From: Planctomycetota bacterium
GTDB taxonomy: Bacteria > Planctomycetota > Phycisphaerae > Phycisphaerales > SM1A02
Assembly: GCA_016872915.1 (NCBI GenBank)
Contig: VGYQ01000002.1
Location: forward strand, 1-64,000
Direction of reading: 5' to 3'
Length of the DNA: 64,000 nt
Shown: piece by piece, positions 10,152 to 18,616 of the stretch
Position numbering within the stretch: the first letter of the stretch is position 1
Layout of the letters: each line of letters starts with the position of its first letter
Made by a program: the position numbers and the translations under genes
The notes under the pieces: generated by a model
Seen by the model: only the letters and a program-made list of their open reading frames with translations
Told to the model about the DNA's origin: nothing
The model's database searches: none

Positions 10152-10209
10152 TTCCAGTTGTGAGCAGTTTCTGAACATTTCGCACAGTTTTCGTTTCGTG
10201 GAGGAATGC

Positions 10210-10464
10210 ATGTCGGACACCACTGAAAAGATCGTGAACTGTGAAGGCGTCGTGAAGTGGTTTGACGCTCGCAAGGGGTTCGGCTTCATCGTTGGTCCGC
10301 AGGGACAGGACATCTTTGTCCATTTCAGCGTGATTGACCAAGAGCATGGCTTCCGCACGCTTCGGGATGGCGAGAAGGTGCAATACAGCGCACAGAGCGG
10401 CCCCAAGGGATGGGCCGCGACGGCTGCAAAGGCAACGAGTCGCGTACCGACTGCGACTGCGTGA
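10210..10464 (+). CDS. Cold-shock domain protein
   Basis: VVKWFDARKGFGFIVGPQGQDIFVHFSVI (RNP1/RNP2); SD GGAGG 5 nt before ATG. Confidence 0.93.
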   Translation: MSDTTEKIVNCEGVVKWFDARKGFGFIVGPQGQDIFVHFSVIDQEHGFRTLRDGEKVQYSAQSGPKGWAATAAKATSRVPTATA

Positions 10465-10476
10465 GACGGGTCCGTC

Positions 10477-10496
10477 TGGCTTCCAGATGGAAGCCA
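10477..10496 (+). other. Perfect 8-bp stem hairpin at csp/histidine kinase junction
   Basis: TGGCTTCC-AGAT-GGAAGCCA. Confidence 0.5.
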
Positions 10497-11446
10497 CACC
10501 GAGGCCTCGGTTCGGCCAATCGTTCGTTTCTTCATTTCCTTTCTATCTTGGTTCCGCTGTGCTGTGGGCTGAACTGATCATCGGTTTCGGGCTGGGGTTG
10601 CTCTTGGCATCCATTATTTGGTACGCCGTGGTCGGTCGCCGCATCGAACGTGCGTTCCGCGCAGAGCGGCAGTCCATCGAAGCCGAGCGGTTGGCGGAAC
10701 TCGGTGCCATGACCAGCGGTCTGGCACACGAAATCAAGAATCCACTCTCGAGCATTGTGCTGAATGCCCAGCTGCTGCGCGAGGGAGTGATCGATGCAAA
10801 TCTGCCCGAGGCCGATGCCGTGCCGTTGATTCGCAAGGTGGACTCACTCGCGCGTGAGACCACACGGATCCGCGCGATTCTGGAGGACTTCCTTCGCTAC
10901 GCAGGACGATTCCGCCTGCACCGTCAGCCACACGATCTCCGCGATGTGGTGGGCGAACTGCGAGACTTCCTGCTGCCCCAGTCGGAGGCTGCGTCCGTCT
11001 TGCTGCGCACGGACCTGCCGCAGGACGCCGTGACGGCGCCTGTCGATGCAGATCTGATCAAGCAGGCGTTGCTGAATCTGATGCTGAACGCGATGCAGGC
11101 CATGGAGGCGAATCCAGCAGACGCGCGGAAAGAGTTGATTCTTCGCGTGGAGACCATATCCGCGCACCCGCGACAACCGGCAGAGGCGGTGATCCATGTC
11201 ATCGATACGGGACCTGGCATCGCCGCTGCACGCCAGGAGGAGATCTTCCGGCCTTATGTGACGGAACGCCGCGGTGGTTCTGGACTCGGACTGCCTGTGG
11301 CACGCCGCATCGTGGAGGAACACGGCGGACGTTTGACGCTCTTCAGTGAAGTCGGCAAGGGCAGTGACTTCCAGATTCGGATCCCGTTGACTGCACCGCC
11401 GCAAGCCCCCACTGCGACCTCTGCGGCCGGATCCATACCGGCCTGA
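10487..11446 (+). CDS. Membrane-anchored sensor histidine kinase (HisKA + HATPase_c); start uncertain (alternative GTG 10559)
   Basis: LAHEIKNPLSSIVLNAQLLREG H-box; NLMLNAMQAM N-box; DTGPGI, GGSGLGLPVARRIVEEHGG G-boxes; single N-terminal TM. Confidence 0.88.
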   Translation: MEATPRPRFGQSFVSSFPFYLGSAVLWAELIIGFGLGLLLASIIWYAVVGRRIERAFRAERQSIEAERLAELGAMTSGLAHEIKNPLSSIVLNAQLLREGVIDANLPEADAVPLIRKVDSLARETTRIRAILEDFLRYAGRFRLHRQPHDLRDVVGELRDFLLPQSEAASVLLRTDLPQDAVTAPVDADLIKQALLNLMLNAMQAMEANPADARKELILRVETISAHPRQPAEAVIHVIDTGPGIAAARQEEIFRPYVTERRGGSGLGLPVARRIVEEHGGRLTLFSEVGKGSDFQIRIPLTAPPQAPTATSAAGSIPA

Positions 11447-11453
11447 CCGCGCG

Positions 11454-12629
11454 TCAGTCGATCCAGTCCTTCGCTTTCAGCCGCTCGGGGACGTAGACCT
11501 CTGTGACATAGGAGATGTCCTTCGTAATGAGCGACTCGACTTCCATCTTGAACCCATTGCGAAGCATCAGGGCGATCTCCTTCTGCCAGTGCTTCTTGCC
11601 CGCGAACCACGGGTACTCGGCGATCTGCTTCGCACGCTCCGTGTCGCGGTCGTTCAGCGCGATCTTCACATCGTCGCTGAGTTCGCATCGCGTGTAGTCC
11701 GCCGAGCGGATGCCCAAGTACTTCGCATCGGGGATGGCCATGCGCTGACTCTCGAACGCAAGATTGATCGATCCCTGCTTGATGACGGAGTAGATGTAGT
11801 GCCCCCAGGGGTCACAATCGAGCAGGCAGATGATCGGCAGACCAAGTTCATGATTCAGTCGGTACAGCAGGCGACGGACGCCGCGCGGAGGCTGCCCGCT
11901 TCCCTCCGTGAGGATGCAGTTGTGCTTCTCCCAGAAACGGTCCTCGTTGAAGCGGCTCCAGACCGTGTCTTTTTCCACATGCAGCACGAATTTTGCCTCG
12001 CACTTGCCGAACTGAATGATCGAAGGCTCACAGATTGAAGGGATGGCGTAACCGCCCGTCCCCATTCGGCGGCAGTCAATCGTGTCGCCATTGTCGATGA
12101 CCGTGATGTTGCCGACCATTGTGCCGCGCTTCTTCGCGAAAAGATTGAGATTTTCTCGCAAAGTCGTCAACGCGACTTCAATGTCTTCCAGGATGGTGTC
12201 GGACTCCTCCTGATCCTCGAAGGTCTTCTCCTTCGTACCCGCGATGGTGTGCAGGCTCTTGTAGTACATGCCACGGAGACTCAGCGTCTTCTGCGCCTCG
12301 AGCAGATCCTTGCAGCCCTTGGAAAGAAGCAGTGTCTGCATGAACTTTCGTGCCTGCGCCGTGTTGAAAAGGTTTCGCCGAAGCGTGGCATCACCCATCT
12401 CGAGGAGGCGGCGCTTCTCGTTGTAGGACGTATTCGAGATCGTGCGCATCGGAACGTTCACGAATGGATCGTCTTCGGCAAGCGCTGTCTTCGCGACCGA
12501 CTTTCCGAGCGATCCGATCTTGCCGAGCGTCTCCTCGCGAACCTTTCCCGTCGCCCCTGCTGTGCGCCGCGTGCCAGAATCACCGCCGCTGCCTGCGCTG
12601 CCTGATGCCGATGTGCTCTTGCGTGCCAT
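11454..12629 (-). CDS. top6A: DNA topoisomerase VI subunit A (Spo11-like)
   Basis: Catalytic tyrosine region SLRGMYYKSL; Toprim FVLHVEKDTVWSR and LLDCDPWGHYIYSVIKQGS; SD GGAGGA; directly downstream of subunit B. Confidence 0.88.
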   Translation of the reverse strand: MARKSTSASGSAGSGGDSGTRRTAGATGKVREETLGKIGSLGKSVAKTALAEDDPFVNVPMRTISNTSYNEKRRLLEMGDATLRRNLFNTAQARKFMQTLLLSKGCKDLLEAQKTLSLRGMYYKSLHTIAGTKEKTFEDQEESDTILEDIEVALTTLRENLNLFAKKRGTMVGNITVIDNGDTIDCRRMGTGGYAIPSICEPSIIQFGKCEAKFVLHVEKDTVWSRFNEDRFWEKHNCILTEGSGQPPRGVRRLLYRLNHELGLPIICLLDCDPWGHYIYSVIKQGSINLAFESQRMAIPDAKYLGIRSADYTRCELSDDVKIALNDRDTERAKQIAEYPWFAGKKHWQKEIALMLRNGFKMEVESLITKDISYVTEVYVPERLKAKDWID

Positions 12630-12646
12630 GCGTCCTCCGCGCCCGC

Positions 12647-14488
12647 TCAGTTGCCGGACCCGCGCTTGCGCCGTGAACGCGGCGCATCGTCTTCACCGAA
12701 CAGCGATCCCTGCCCCTTCGTGCCCTTCGCGGGCGCAGCCTCATCATCGCCGGCTGTTTCCTTTGGTGGAGCGGCAATGCGCGACTCCATGATGACCACG
12801 GAGTCGTCCTTCCCCAGCGGATCCTCATCCTTCACGCGCCGCCCCTCATCATCGAGCACCGCGTCCGCCTCCTCGGTTTTGCGCTTCGCGACTCGCATCA
12901 GCGAGTCATACACCTTCTTCGCGGCGGTCCCCGTGATCGACTCGGTCGACTGCGCGATCTCCCCGATATAACGCTCGAAGATGCTTCGGCGTTCACCCTC
13001 GTGTCGCATGCGCTGCTTGCGGCGCATGTAAATCCCAAGCTTTCGCCCGACCTCCTGAAGACCAAGCTTCATCTCCTTACGAATCTCGTCGTAGTCGGCA
13101 ATCGCTTCCTTCGACTCGCTTGTGAAGGGAACCCACACGCTCGCCATGTGCACCATCACCACGAGTGGCCCCTCGGGGAGCGAGGCACGCGACTGGGAGA
13201 GCCCATAGTTGCGCCAGGACGTTTCGAGCACCGCCTTGAATGATGCACAGGCAGATTGCTGGTACAGCAGTGGCACTCGGTTGGCGTATCGAATGACGCG
13301 AATGAGTTCATCCTTCGGCAGTTCACCGCCGTAAGCAAGACCGACCTCAATCAGAAACGGATTGCCGCGGTACACGTCGGCAGGTCGAGTGCACGCCGTA
13401 AAGAACTCCGCACGAACCCCCTTGAGGAGCCCAGAAAGCAGCGCCTTCGTACCGATGGGTACCAGGCAATCCGTAGGCGGCGCCATGATGCGTACTTCTT
13501 GAATCGCCTTGTAGATCGCCTCCGACTCCTTGTGACCGACCTGCTTGATCCATGTGCGGTTCGTGACACCCGCGCGTTCACAGATTTCCTTTGCAACGCT
13601 CGGCGAAACACGGGAGAACTCCTCCTGCAGGAACGATCCGATCTGCGTCCGCTCGGTGCGTTCCACCATTTGGATCAGGGTGCCGAGTTCAATCCCCTTC
13701 GGATGCGGCAGAATCTCCTTTGCTTCGGGCGGATGCTCATTCGTACCGCGCTTGAACTCGATTGTCTCATTGGATGGATTGACGAAGGTGATTCGCGCAT
13801 GCGGATTCGCGATCGCGGTCTGATCGAGATACTCGTCGACGGACTGTCGGCCGCCCTGATATCGCCCCTCCATCTCGATGCTCACCTGAGTGCCGTGTCC
13901 GTCCGGGAAGAGTCCGTCGTCTTCCGGATGCTCCGTTTCACTCACAACATCTGCACGGTTCTTCGACGTGTCCATCTTCAGGAGCACCTCGACTGCCGGC
14001 TTCTTCTTGCTTGTCTTCGAAATGATGAGCACGGGCTGACCTGTCGTCATCAGCCCATACATGCCCGCCGCCGAAATGCCTATGCCCTGCTGGCCGCGGC
14101 TCATCTTGAGACGATGGAACTTCGATCCGTACAACAGACGACCAAAGATGTTCTCGATCTGTTGGCGGACGATGCCCGGACCGTTGTCACGCACCGTGAC
14201 CTTGAATCGAGTCTCAGACCGCTGGAGAAGCTCCACGCGAATATCAGGGAGGATGTGCGCCTCCTCGCAGGCATCGAGGGCGTTGTCGACAGCCTCCTTC
14301 ACGGCGGTCATGAGCGCCTTGCGGGGGTTGTCGAAGCCGAGCAAATGGCGGTTCTTGGCAAAGAACTCGCTGACGGAGATCTCGCGCTGCTTCTGCGCCA
14401 TCTCTTCCGCCGTGGCGCCGCGGCGACCATCAGCAGGTTTGGAGCGGGTCTTTGGAGAGGCATCCATGCCGGCGGCGATAGTAGCCAT
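12647..14488 (-). CDS. top6B: DNA topoisomerase VI subunit B (GHKL ATPase); start may instead be 14467
   Basis: AVKEAVDNALDACEEA, VRDNGPGI, SRGQQGIGISAAGMYGLMTTGQPV, long transducer domain. Confidence 0.9.
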   Translation of the reverse strand: MATIAAGMDASPKTRSKPADGRRGATAEEMAQKQREISVSEFFAKNRHLLGFDNPRKALMTAVKEAVDNALDACEEAHILPDIRVELLQRSETRFKVTVRDNGPGIVRQQIENIFGRLLYGSKFHRLKMSRGQQGIGISAAGMYGLMTTGQPVLIISKTSKKKPAVEVLLKMDTSKNRADVVSETEHPEDDGLFPDGHGTQVSIEMEGRYQGGRQSVDEYLDQTAIANPHARITFVNPSNETIEFKRGTNEHPPEAKEILPHPKGIELGTLIQMVERTERTQIGSFLQEEFSRVSPSVAKEICERAGVTNRTWIKQVGHKESEAIYKAIQEVRIMAPPTDCLVPIGTKALLSGLLKGVRAEFFTACTRPADVYRGNPFLIEVGLAYGGELPKDELIRVIRYANRVPLLYQQSACASFKAVLETSWRNYGLSQSRASLPEGPLVVMVHMASVWVPFTSESKEAIADYDEIRKEMKLGLQEVGRKLGIYMRRKQRMRHEGERRSIFERYIGEIAQSTESITGTAAKKVYDSLMRVAKRKTEEADAVLDDEGRRVKDEDPLGKDDSVVIMESRIAAPPKETAGDDEAAPAKGTKGQGSLFGEDDAPRSRRKRGSGN

Positions 14489-14646
14489 GCCGAAGCATCG
14501 GCAAAAACCCACACGAAAGTGCAGCCAACTCACAGGGTGCATCCGCTCACAAGACCGAAACTCGCCGCTACCATCTCGCCCCTTCGAACCAATCGAGTGC
14601 GATTCGCTGCGGAGTTCACCCCCCCCAAATCGGAAGGATTACCCCC

Positions 14647-15117
14647 ATGGAAACCACCCTCATCATCTTGAAGCCAGACGCGGTTCAGCGCGGACTGATC
14701 GGCGCGATCACCTCCCGCTTTGAGCAGAAGGGTCTTCAGGTGGTCGGCATGAAACTCATGCGTATTTCGCAGGAATTGGCGGCGGAGCACTACAAGGATC
14801 ACGCAGGCAAGCCGTTCTACGCCGGTCTGGTTCGCTTCATGACCAGCGAACCGGTCGTTGTGCTTGCCCTTCGCGGCATGGGAGCGATCGGGGTGTGTCG
14901 CAACTTGATGGGCGCGACGTTCGGATCAAAGGCCGCCGCAGGAACGATTCGCGGCGACTTTGGCATTTCCAACTCTTTCAATCTGGTGCACGGTTCAGAC
15001 AGTCCGGAAGCTGCGGCGCGAGAACTCGGCCTGTTTTTCAAGCAGGGCGAAGTCCTGGATTGCAAGCGTGCGATTGACCAGTGGGTCTACGACCACAGCG
15101 GTGGCAAGCCCGAGTGA
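14647..15117 (+). CDS. ndk: Nucleoside diphosphate kinase
   Basis: TLIILKPDAVQRGLIG, NLVHGSDSPEAAARELGLFF; SD GGAAGG. Confidence 0.96.
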   Translation: METTLIILKPDAVQRGLIGAITSRFEQKGLQVVGMKLMRISQELAAEHYKDHAGKPFYAGLVRFMTSEPVVVLALRGMGAIGVCRNLMGATFGSKAAAGTIRGDFGISNSFNLVHGSDSPEAAARELGLFFKQGEVLDCKRAIDQWVYDHSGGKPE

Positions 15118-15252
15118 ACGCGGCGGAGGGTTGACCCCCTTCTGCAACGGAGGCCAGAGGCGATGCCAGCGCCCAGTGTGGGCGATCCATGTTGCACACG
15201 CAATAACCGCTTTTTTTGAATTTTGCTTGACCTTTGGGGGTGACTTGGGGGC

Positions 15253-15299
15253 ACCGCGGAGACTTTGTGAAAAAAATCACAAAGTCGGCACCTCGCGGT
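15253..15299 (+). promoter_or_regulatory. Long palindrome with CRP/FNR-like core upstream of the sigma factor gene
   Basis: GACTTTGTGA (15261-15270)-AAAAAA-TCACAAAGTC (15277-15286), flanked by ACCGCG (15253-15258)/CGCGGT (15294-15299); core TGTGA-N6-TCACA 15266-15281. Confidence 0.5.
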
Positions 15300-15424
15300 C
15301 GATGGCCGCCGTAGAACTGATCACGCGGAAATGTCGTGTGCCGCGTTTGTGTCAGGCAACGTCGTTGGATCATCGCTTGTTCGGATCAGCGCCCAAGCGT
15401 GGCGCGCCCCCAAGGAGAGTCACA

Positions 15425-16489
15425 ATGCCAAAGACCATCACACAGTCACGACCCAAGACAAGCCGCGCACGCGCGGTGACGCCAAGCGAGAGTGCCATCG
15501 CGGTGCGCCGTTCGGCACCGAGCATCGCTTTTGGCGCGACGCGCCTGCAAGGCAACTTCACTGAGGCGCAGCGCGCAACGGTGGAGAAGCTGATGCTCGA
15601 ACAGATCGACTTTGTGGACAGTGCGGACTTCCGACGCGCCAATGCGCAGCGCCGAATCATGGAAGATCCATCGCCCGTCCCCTCCCCTGACACAAAGTGG
15701 TACCAGCCCCTTCTGAGTGATCGCCTGGGAAGCGGAAGCCTGCAAATGCCCAACGCACCGCGCTCCGTGGTTCTGACCGCAGCGCAGGAGCGGGTCATCT
15801 TCGCGCAGCTCAACTTTTCGCGCTTCTGCGCGGCGAAGGTTCAGCGGCGCATGAAGCGCGAAGGGGTGAATGCGCAGTTGGCGCGAGAGCTTCTTGCATG
15901 GTTCGACCGAGCCGAAGCGATTCGCACGCAGATCGCCGAAACCAATCTTGCGCTCGTGCTGGCGATGGCCAAGCGTGTTCGTTCGGCCGAACTGGATTTC
16001 GGGGACCTCATCAGCGAGGGCAACATGGCGCTGATGCGGTCCGTGGATAAGTTCGATTTCAGCCGCGGCTTCAAGTTTTCCACCTATGCATGTCGCGCGA
16101 TCCTGAAGGCCTACAGCCGTCTTGGAATCAAGACGCAGAAGCACCGCAAGCACTTCCCTGTTGAATTCGATCCCGAATTGGAACGCGCCGATCACGTTGG
16201 CGAAGTCCGCTCGGCACGCGAGTCCGACACGCTTCGGGAAATGACAGACCTTCTTTCGGAAGGTCGCGCGGGCCTGACAGAGATCGAGCGGAGCGTGATC
16301 TTCCACCGCTTCGGACTCGACCGACCAATGGAGTCGTCGCAGTTGACCCTCGAGCAAGTAGGCGGCATCTTGGGCGTGACGAAGGAACGCGTACGGCAGA
16401 TCCAAAACAAGGCGCTGGAAAAACTGCGCTTTGCCTTGGCATCAAACGATCGCCAATTCGATGCAGTTCCGGCCCTTGCCCGCAACTAA
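15425..16489 (+). CDS. RNA polymerase sigma-70 family factor, divergent group
   Basis: Region 2 NLALVLAMAKRVRSAELDFGDLISEGNMALMRSVDKFDFSRGFKFSTYACRAIL; region 4 LTEIERSVIFHRFGL...TLEQVGGILGVTKERVRQIQNKALEKLR; SD AAGGAG. Confidence 0.88.
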   Translation: MPKTITQSRPKTSRARAVTPSESAIAVRRSAPSIAFGATRLQGNFTEAQRATVEKLMLEQIDFVDSADFRRANAQRRIMEDPSPVPSPDTKWYQPLLSDRLGSGSLQMPNAPRSVVLTAAQERVIFAQLNFSRFCAAKVQRRMKREGVNAQLARELLAWFDRAEAIRTQIAETNLALVLAMAKRVRSAELDFGDLISEGNMALMRSVDKFDFSRGFKFSTYACRAILKAYSRLGIKTQKHRKHFPVEFDPELERADHVGEVRSARESDTLREMTDLLSEGRAGLTEIERSVIFHRFGLDRPMESSQLTLEQVGGILGVTKERVRQIQNKALEKLRFALASNDRQFDAVPALARN

Positions 16490-16511
16490 GCCCCTCGACA
16501 AGTGTCGGAAT

Positions 16512-17693
16512 TCAGGCGCGCGCCGTCTCGCCTCGCGACAAAGCGATCGTGACAACGGCTGTCGTCATGAGGTGGAGGACAGCAAACACGATGAGAACCG
16601 TGGAGTAGTCCGCGAAGGTTGGCTCCGTGCCTCCGAGTGATGCAAGCAAAAGCACAGACAAAACCGTTCCGCTGAGGAAGCCGATATCGCCCGAAGCGCG
16701 AAATGCACCCAGTGTGACGGCAGATGCGCCCGACTGGACTGTCAGCGATACGGAACTGGCAAAGAGCCCACTCGCCGATACGCCAACGATCAACATCACA
16801 AGCCCGAGCACAGCAGGATTGGCACTCGCCACGGGGAGAAGCGCAAAGGACGCCGCATAGGACAGCCCAGAGATCAGCCGAACGCGTTTCGCTCCAAAGA
16901 GATCGCAAAGCCACCCACAAGGTCCAGTACCGAGTGCCATCAAAAGCAGTGGCAGCCCCACCAGTACTCCTCGAACAAGCGGCGAGTAGCCGAGCACCTG
17001 CGCAAGGGCAATCGGCAGCGTTCCCGTGAGAAGTCCACCTGTAGCCCGATCCACAAACGCCATCGCGAGCGGCGGCCAGACTCGCTCCGTTGTTGAGCCA
17101 CTCGCCGTCGATTCATCCGCGGCGCGCACCGGCACACGGGGGAATGAATCCATGCGCCGCCAGCGCCAGGCAAGAATCCCAACAAGTGCACTCAGCGCAG
17201 CAGAAACTCCAAAGAGCCACATTGCAGAGCCCACTCCTTGCACTTGTCGCACCACGACGCCACCAAGCACCGCGCCAAGACCAAGACCGATGAGCAGAGG
17301 CGATGATGCAATCCCAAGGCCGACGCCGACACGACCAACCGAGCGCCCCCGGACGATGTCGAACAGCGCCGCAAACACCAGCACGTCCGTGACTCCCTCG
17401 AGGCATCGGAGAGCGAGCGTCCAACCGATCCCGAGCGGCAGCGCCATGACGGCAAGGAGCACGCCATCGGCGAGTGACGCAGCGATGAGAACAGTCCGCG
17501 AACCCCAAGTGCGACGCACCGCCCACAAGAGTGGCACGGCGACGAGCGCGCCGAGCAGATTGATACCGTTGAAAATCTGTGCCTCTGGCGCAGAAGCTCC
17601 ATAGCGATCCACAAGCAGTTCCTTGACAACGGGCGCTGCCATCGTGTCGGGGATAGCGGAGAGCAGGATCAGCAGCAGGAGCAGCGGATGCAC
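16512..17693 (-). CDS. Major facilitator superfamily transporter
   Basis: About 12 hydrophobic segments; MFS-like loop CDLFGAKRVRLISG; GTG start. Confidence 0.8.
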   Translation of the reverse strand: MHPLLLLLILLSAIPDTMAAPVVKELLVDRYGASAPEAQIFNGINLLGALVAVPLLWAVRRTWGSRTVLIAASLADGVLLAVMALPLGIGWTLALRCLEGVTDVLVFAALFDIVRGRSVGRVGVGLGIASSPLLIGLGLGAVLGGVVVRQVQGVGSAMWLFGVSAALSALVGILAWRWRRMDSFPRVPVRAADESTASGSTTERVWPPLAMAFVDRATGGLLTGTLPIALAQVLGYSPLVRGVLVGLPLLLMALGTGPCGWLCDLFGAKRVRLISGLSYAASFALLPVASANPAVLGLVMLIVGVSASGLFASSVSLTVQSGASAVTLGAFRASGDIGFLSGTVLSVLLLASLGGTEPTFADYSTVLIVFAVLHLMTTAVVTIALSRGETARA

Positions 17694-17699
17694 AGGTCG

Positions 17700-17705
17700 A
17701 GCCTA
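17700..17705 (-). promoter_or_regulatory. Predicted -10 (TAGGCT) of leaderless MFS transcript
   Basis: TAGGCT-N6-GTG on minus strand. Confidence 0.4.
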
Positions 17706-17729
17706 GCACTGCACATCTCCGCAGGCACT

Positions 17730-17735
17730 TACACT
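17730..17735 (+). promoter_or_regulatory. Predicted -10 (TACACT) of leaderless CoA-transferase transcript
   Basis: TACACT-N6-ATG. Confidence 0.45.
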
Positions 17736-17741
17736 GACGGC

Positions 17742-18446
17742 ATGGCCGCTTCCAAGCTGTTCCCATCATGTACGGATGCACTCCGAGGCGTGGTCAGCGA
17801 TGGCATGCTGATTGCGGTTGGGGGCTTCGGGCTCTGCGGTATCCCTGAGCAACTGATTCTGGCGCTGCGCGAGAGCGGCGCACGCAACTTGACCATCGCC
17901 AGCAACAATGCGGGCATCGACGACTGGGGACTTGGCTTGCTGCTGCAAACCAAGCAGATCCGCAAGATGATCTCGAGTTATGTCGGAGAGAATGCAGAGT
18001 TTGAACGTCAGTTCATGGCTGGTGAGCTCGAAGTCGAATTCACACCGCAAGGCACACTCGCCGAGCGCCTGCGGGCGGGCGGCGCGGGTATCCCGGCGTT
18101 CTTCACCAAGACGGGCGTAGGAACGCTTGTGGCTGAGGGGAAACCGCATGAGGTCTTCGACGGCGAAAGCTTCGTGATGGAACGCGGAATTCGCGCTGAC
18201 GTTTCACTCGTCAAGGCCTGGCGGGGTGATACGGCGGGCAATCTGGTCTTCAGAAAGACCGCGCGCAACTTCAACCCAATGGTTGCAGCGTGCGGCAAGC
18301 TCTGTGTGGCCGAGGTCGAGGAGATCGTGCCCGCAGGAACACTCGATCCTGATCACATCCACACTCCCGCCATCTTTGTAGACCGACTTGTGAAAACGGT
18401 GAGTGAAAAACGGATCGAACAGCGGACTGTGCGAAGCACCACATAG
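17742..18446 (+). CDS. 3-oxoacid CoA-transferase subunit A
   Basis: DGMLIAVGGFGLCGIPEQLILALRESGARNLTIASNNAGIDDWGLGLLL; FTPQGTLAERLRAGGAGIPAFFTKTGVGT. Confidence 0.9.
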   Translation: MAASKLFPSCTDALRGVVSDGMLIAVGGFGLCGIPEQLILALRESGARNLTIASNNAGIDDWGLGLLLQTKQIRKMISSYVGENAEFERQFMAGELEVEFTPQGTLAERLRAGGAGIPAFFTKTGVGTLVAEGKPHEVFDGESFVMERGIRADVSLVKAWRGDTAGNLVFRKTARNFNPMVAACGKLCVAEVEEIVPAGTLDPDHIHTPAIFVDRLVKTVSEKRIEQRTVRSTT

Positions 18447-18616
18447 AGTCCGATAATGATACAATCTCCTTGTTTCCACGCTGCCGGGAACTGGTGGTGC
18501 CTGAGCCAGTCAAAAGACTTGCTCACAGTGGCATACATTCTCGGTTCGTTCGTTCATGAACTGGTGAGAAAGATTGTGTGACCAGCTCGCACTTCGCTTC
18601 GAGAAGGAAAGCACCT

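Noticed and set aside
13256-14671. 471-aa plus-strand ORF opposite top6B (and similar long shadow ORFs, e.g. 994-1671 minus, 37505-38428 plus, 55881-56834 minus)
   Set aside because: Antisense shadows of well-supported genes in high-GC DNA; Arg/His/Leu-rich translations with no recognisable motifs.
15171-15240. T7 run after CGCCC-AGTGT-GGGCG as an intrinsic terminator of ndk
   Set aside because: The stem is only 5 bp and the T-run is about 30 nt away, so the geometry is wrong for an intrinsic terminator.
14960-15424. Upstream in-frame extension of the sigma factor ORF into ndk
   Set aside because: ATG 15425 has a good SD (AAGGAG) and the preceding region contains the palindrome; extension peptide is unremarkable.
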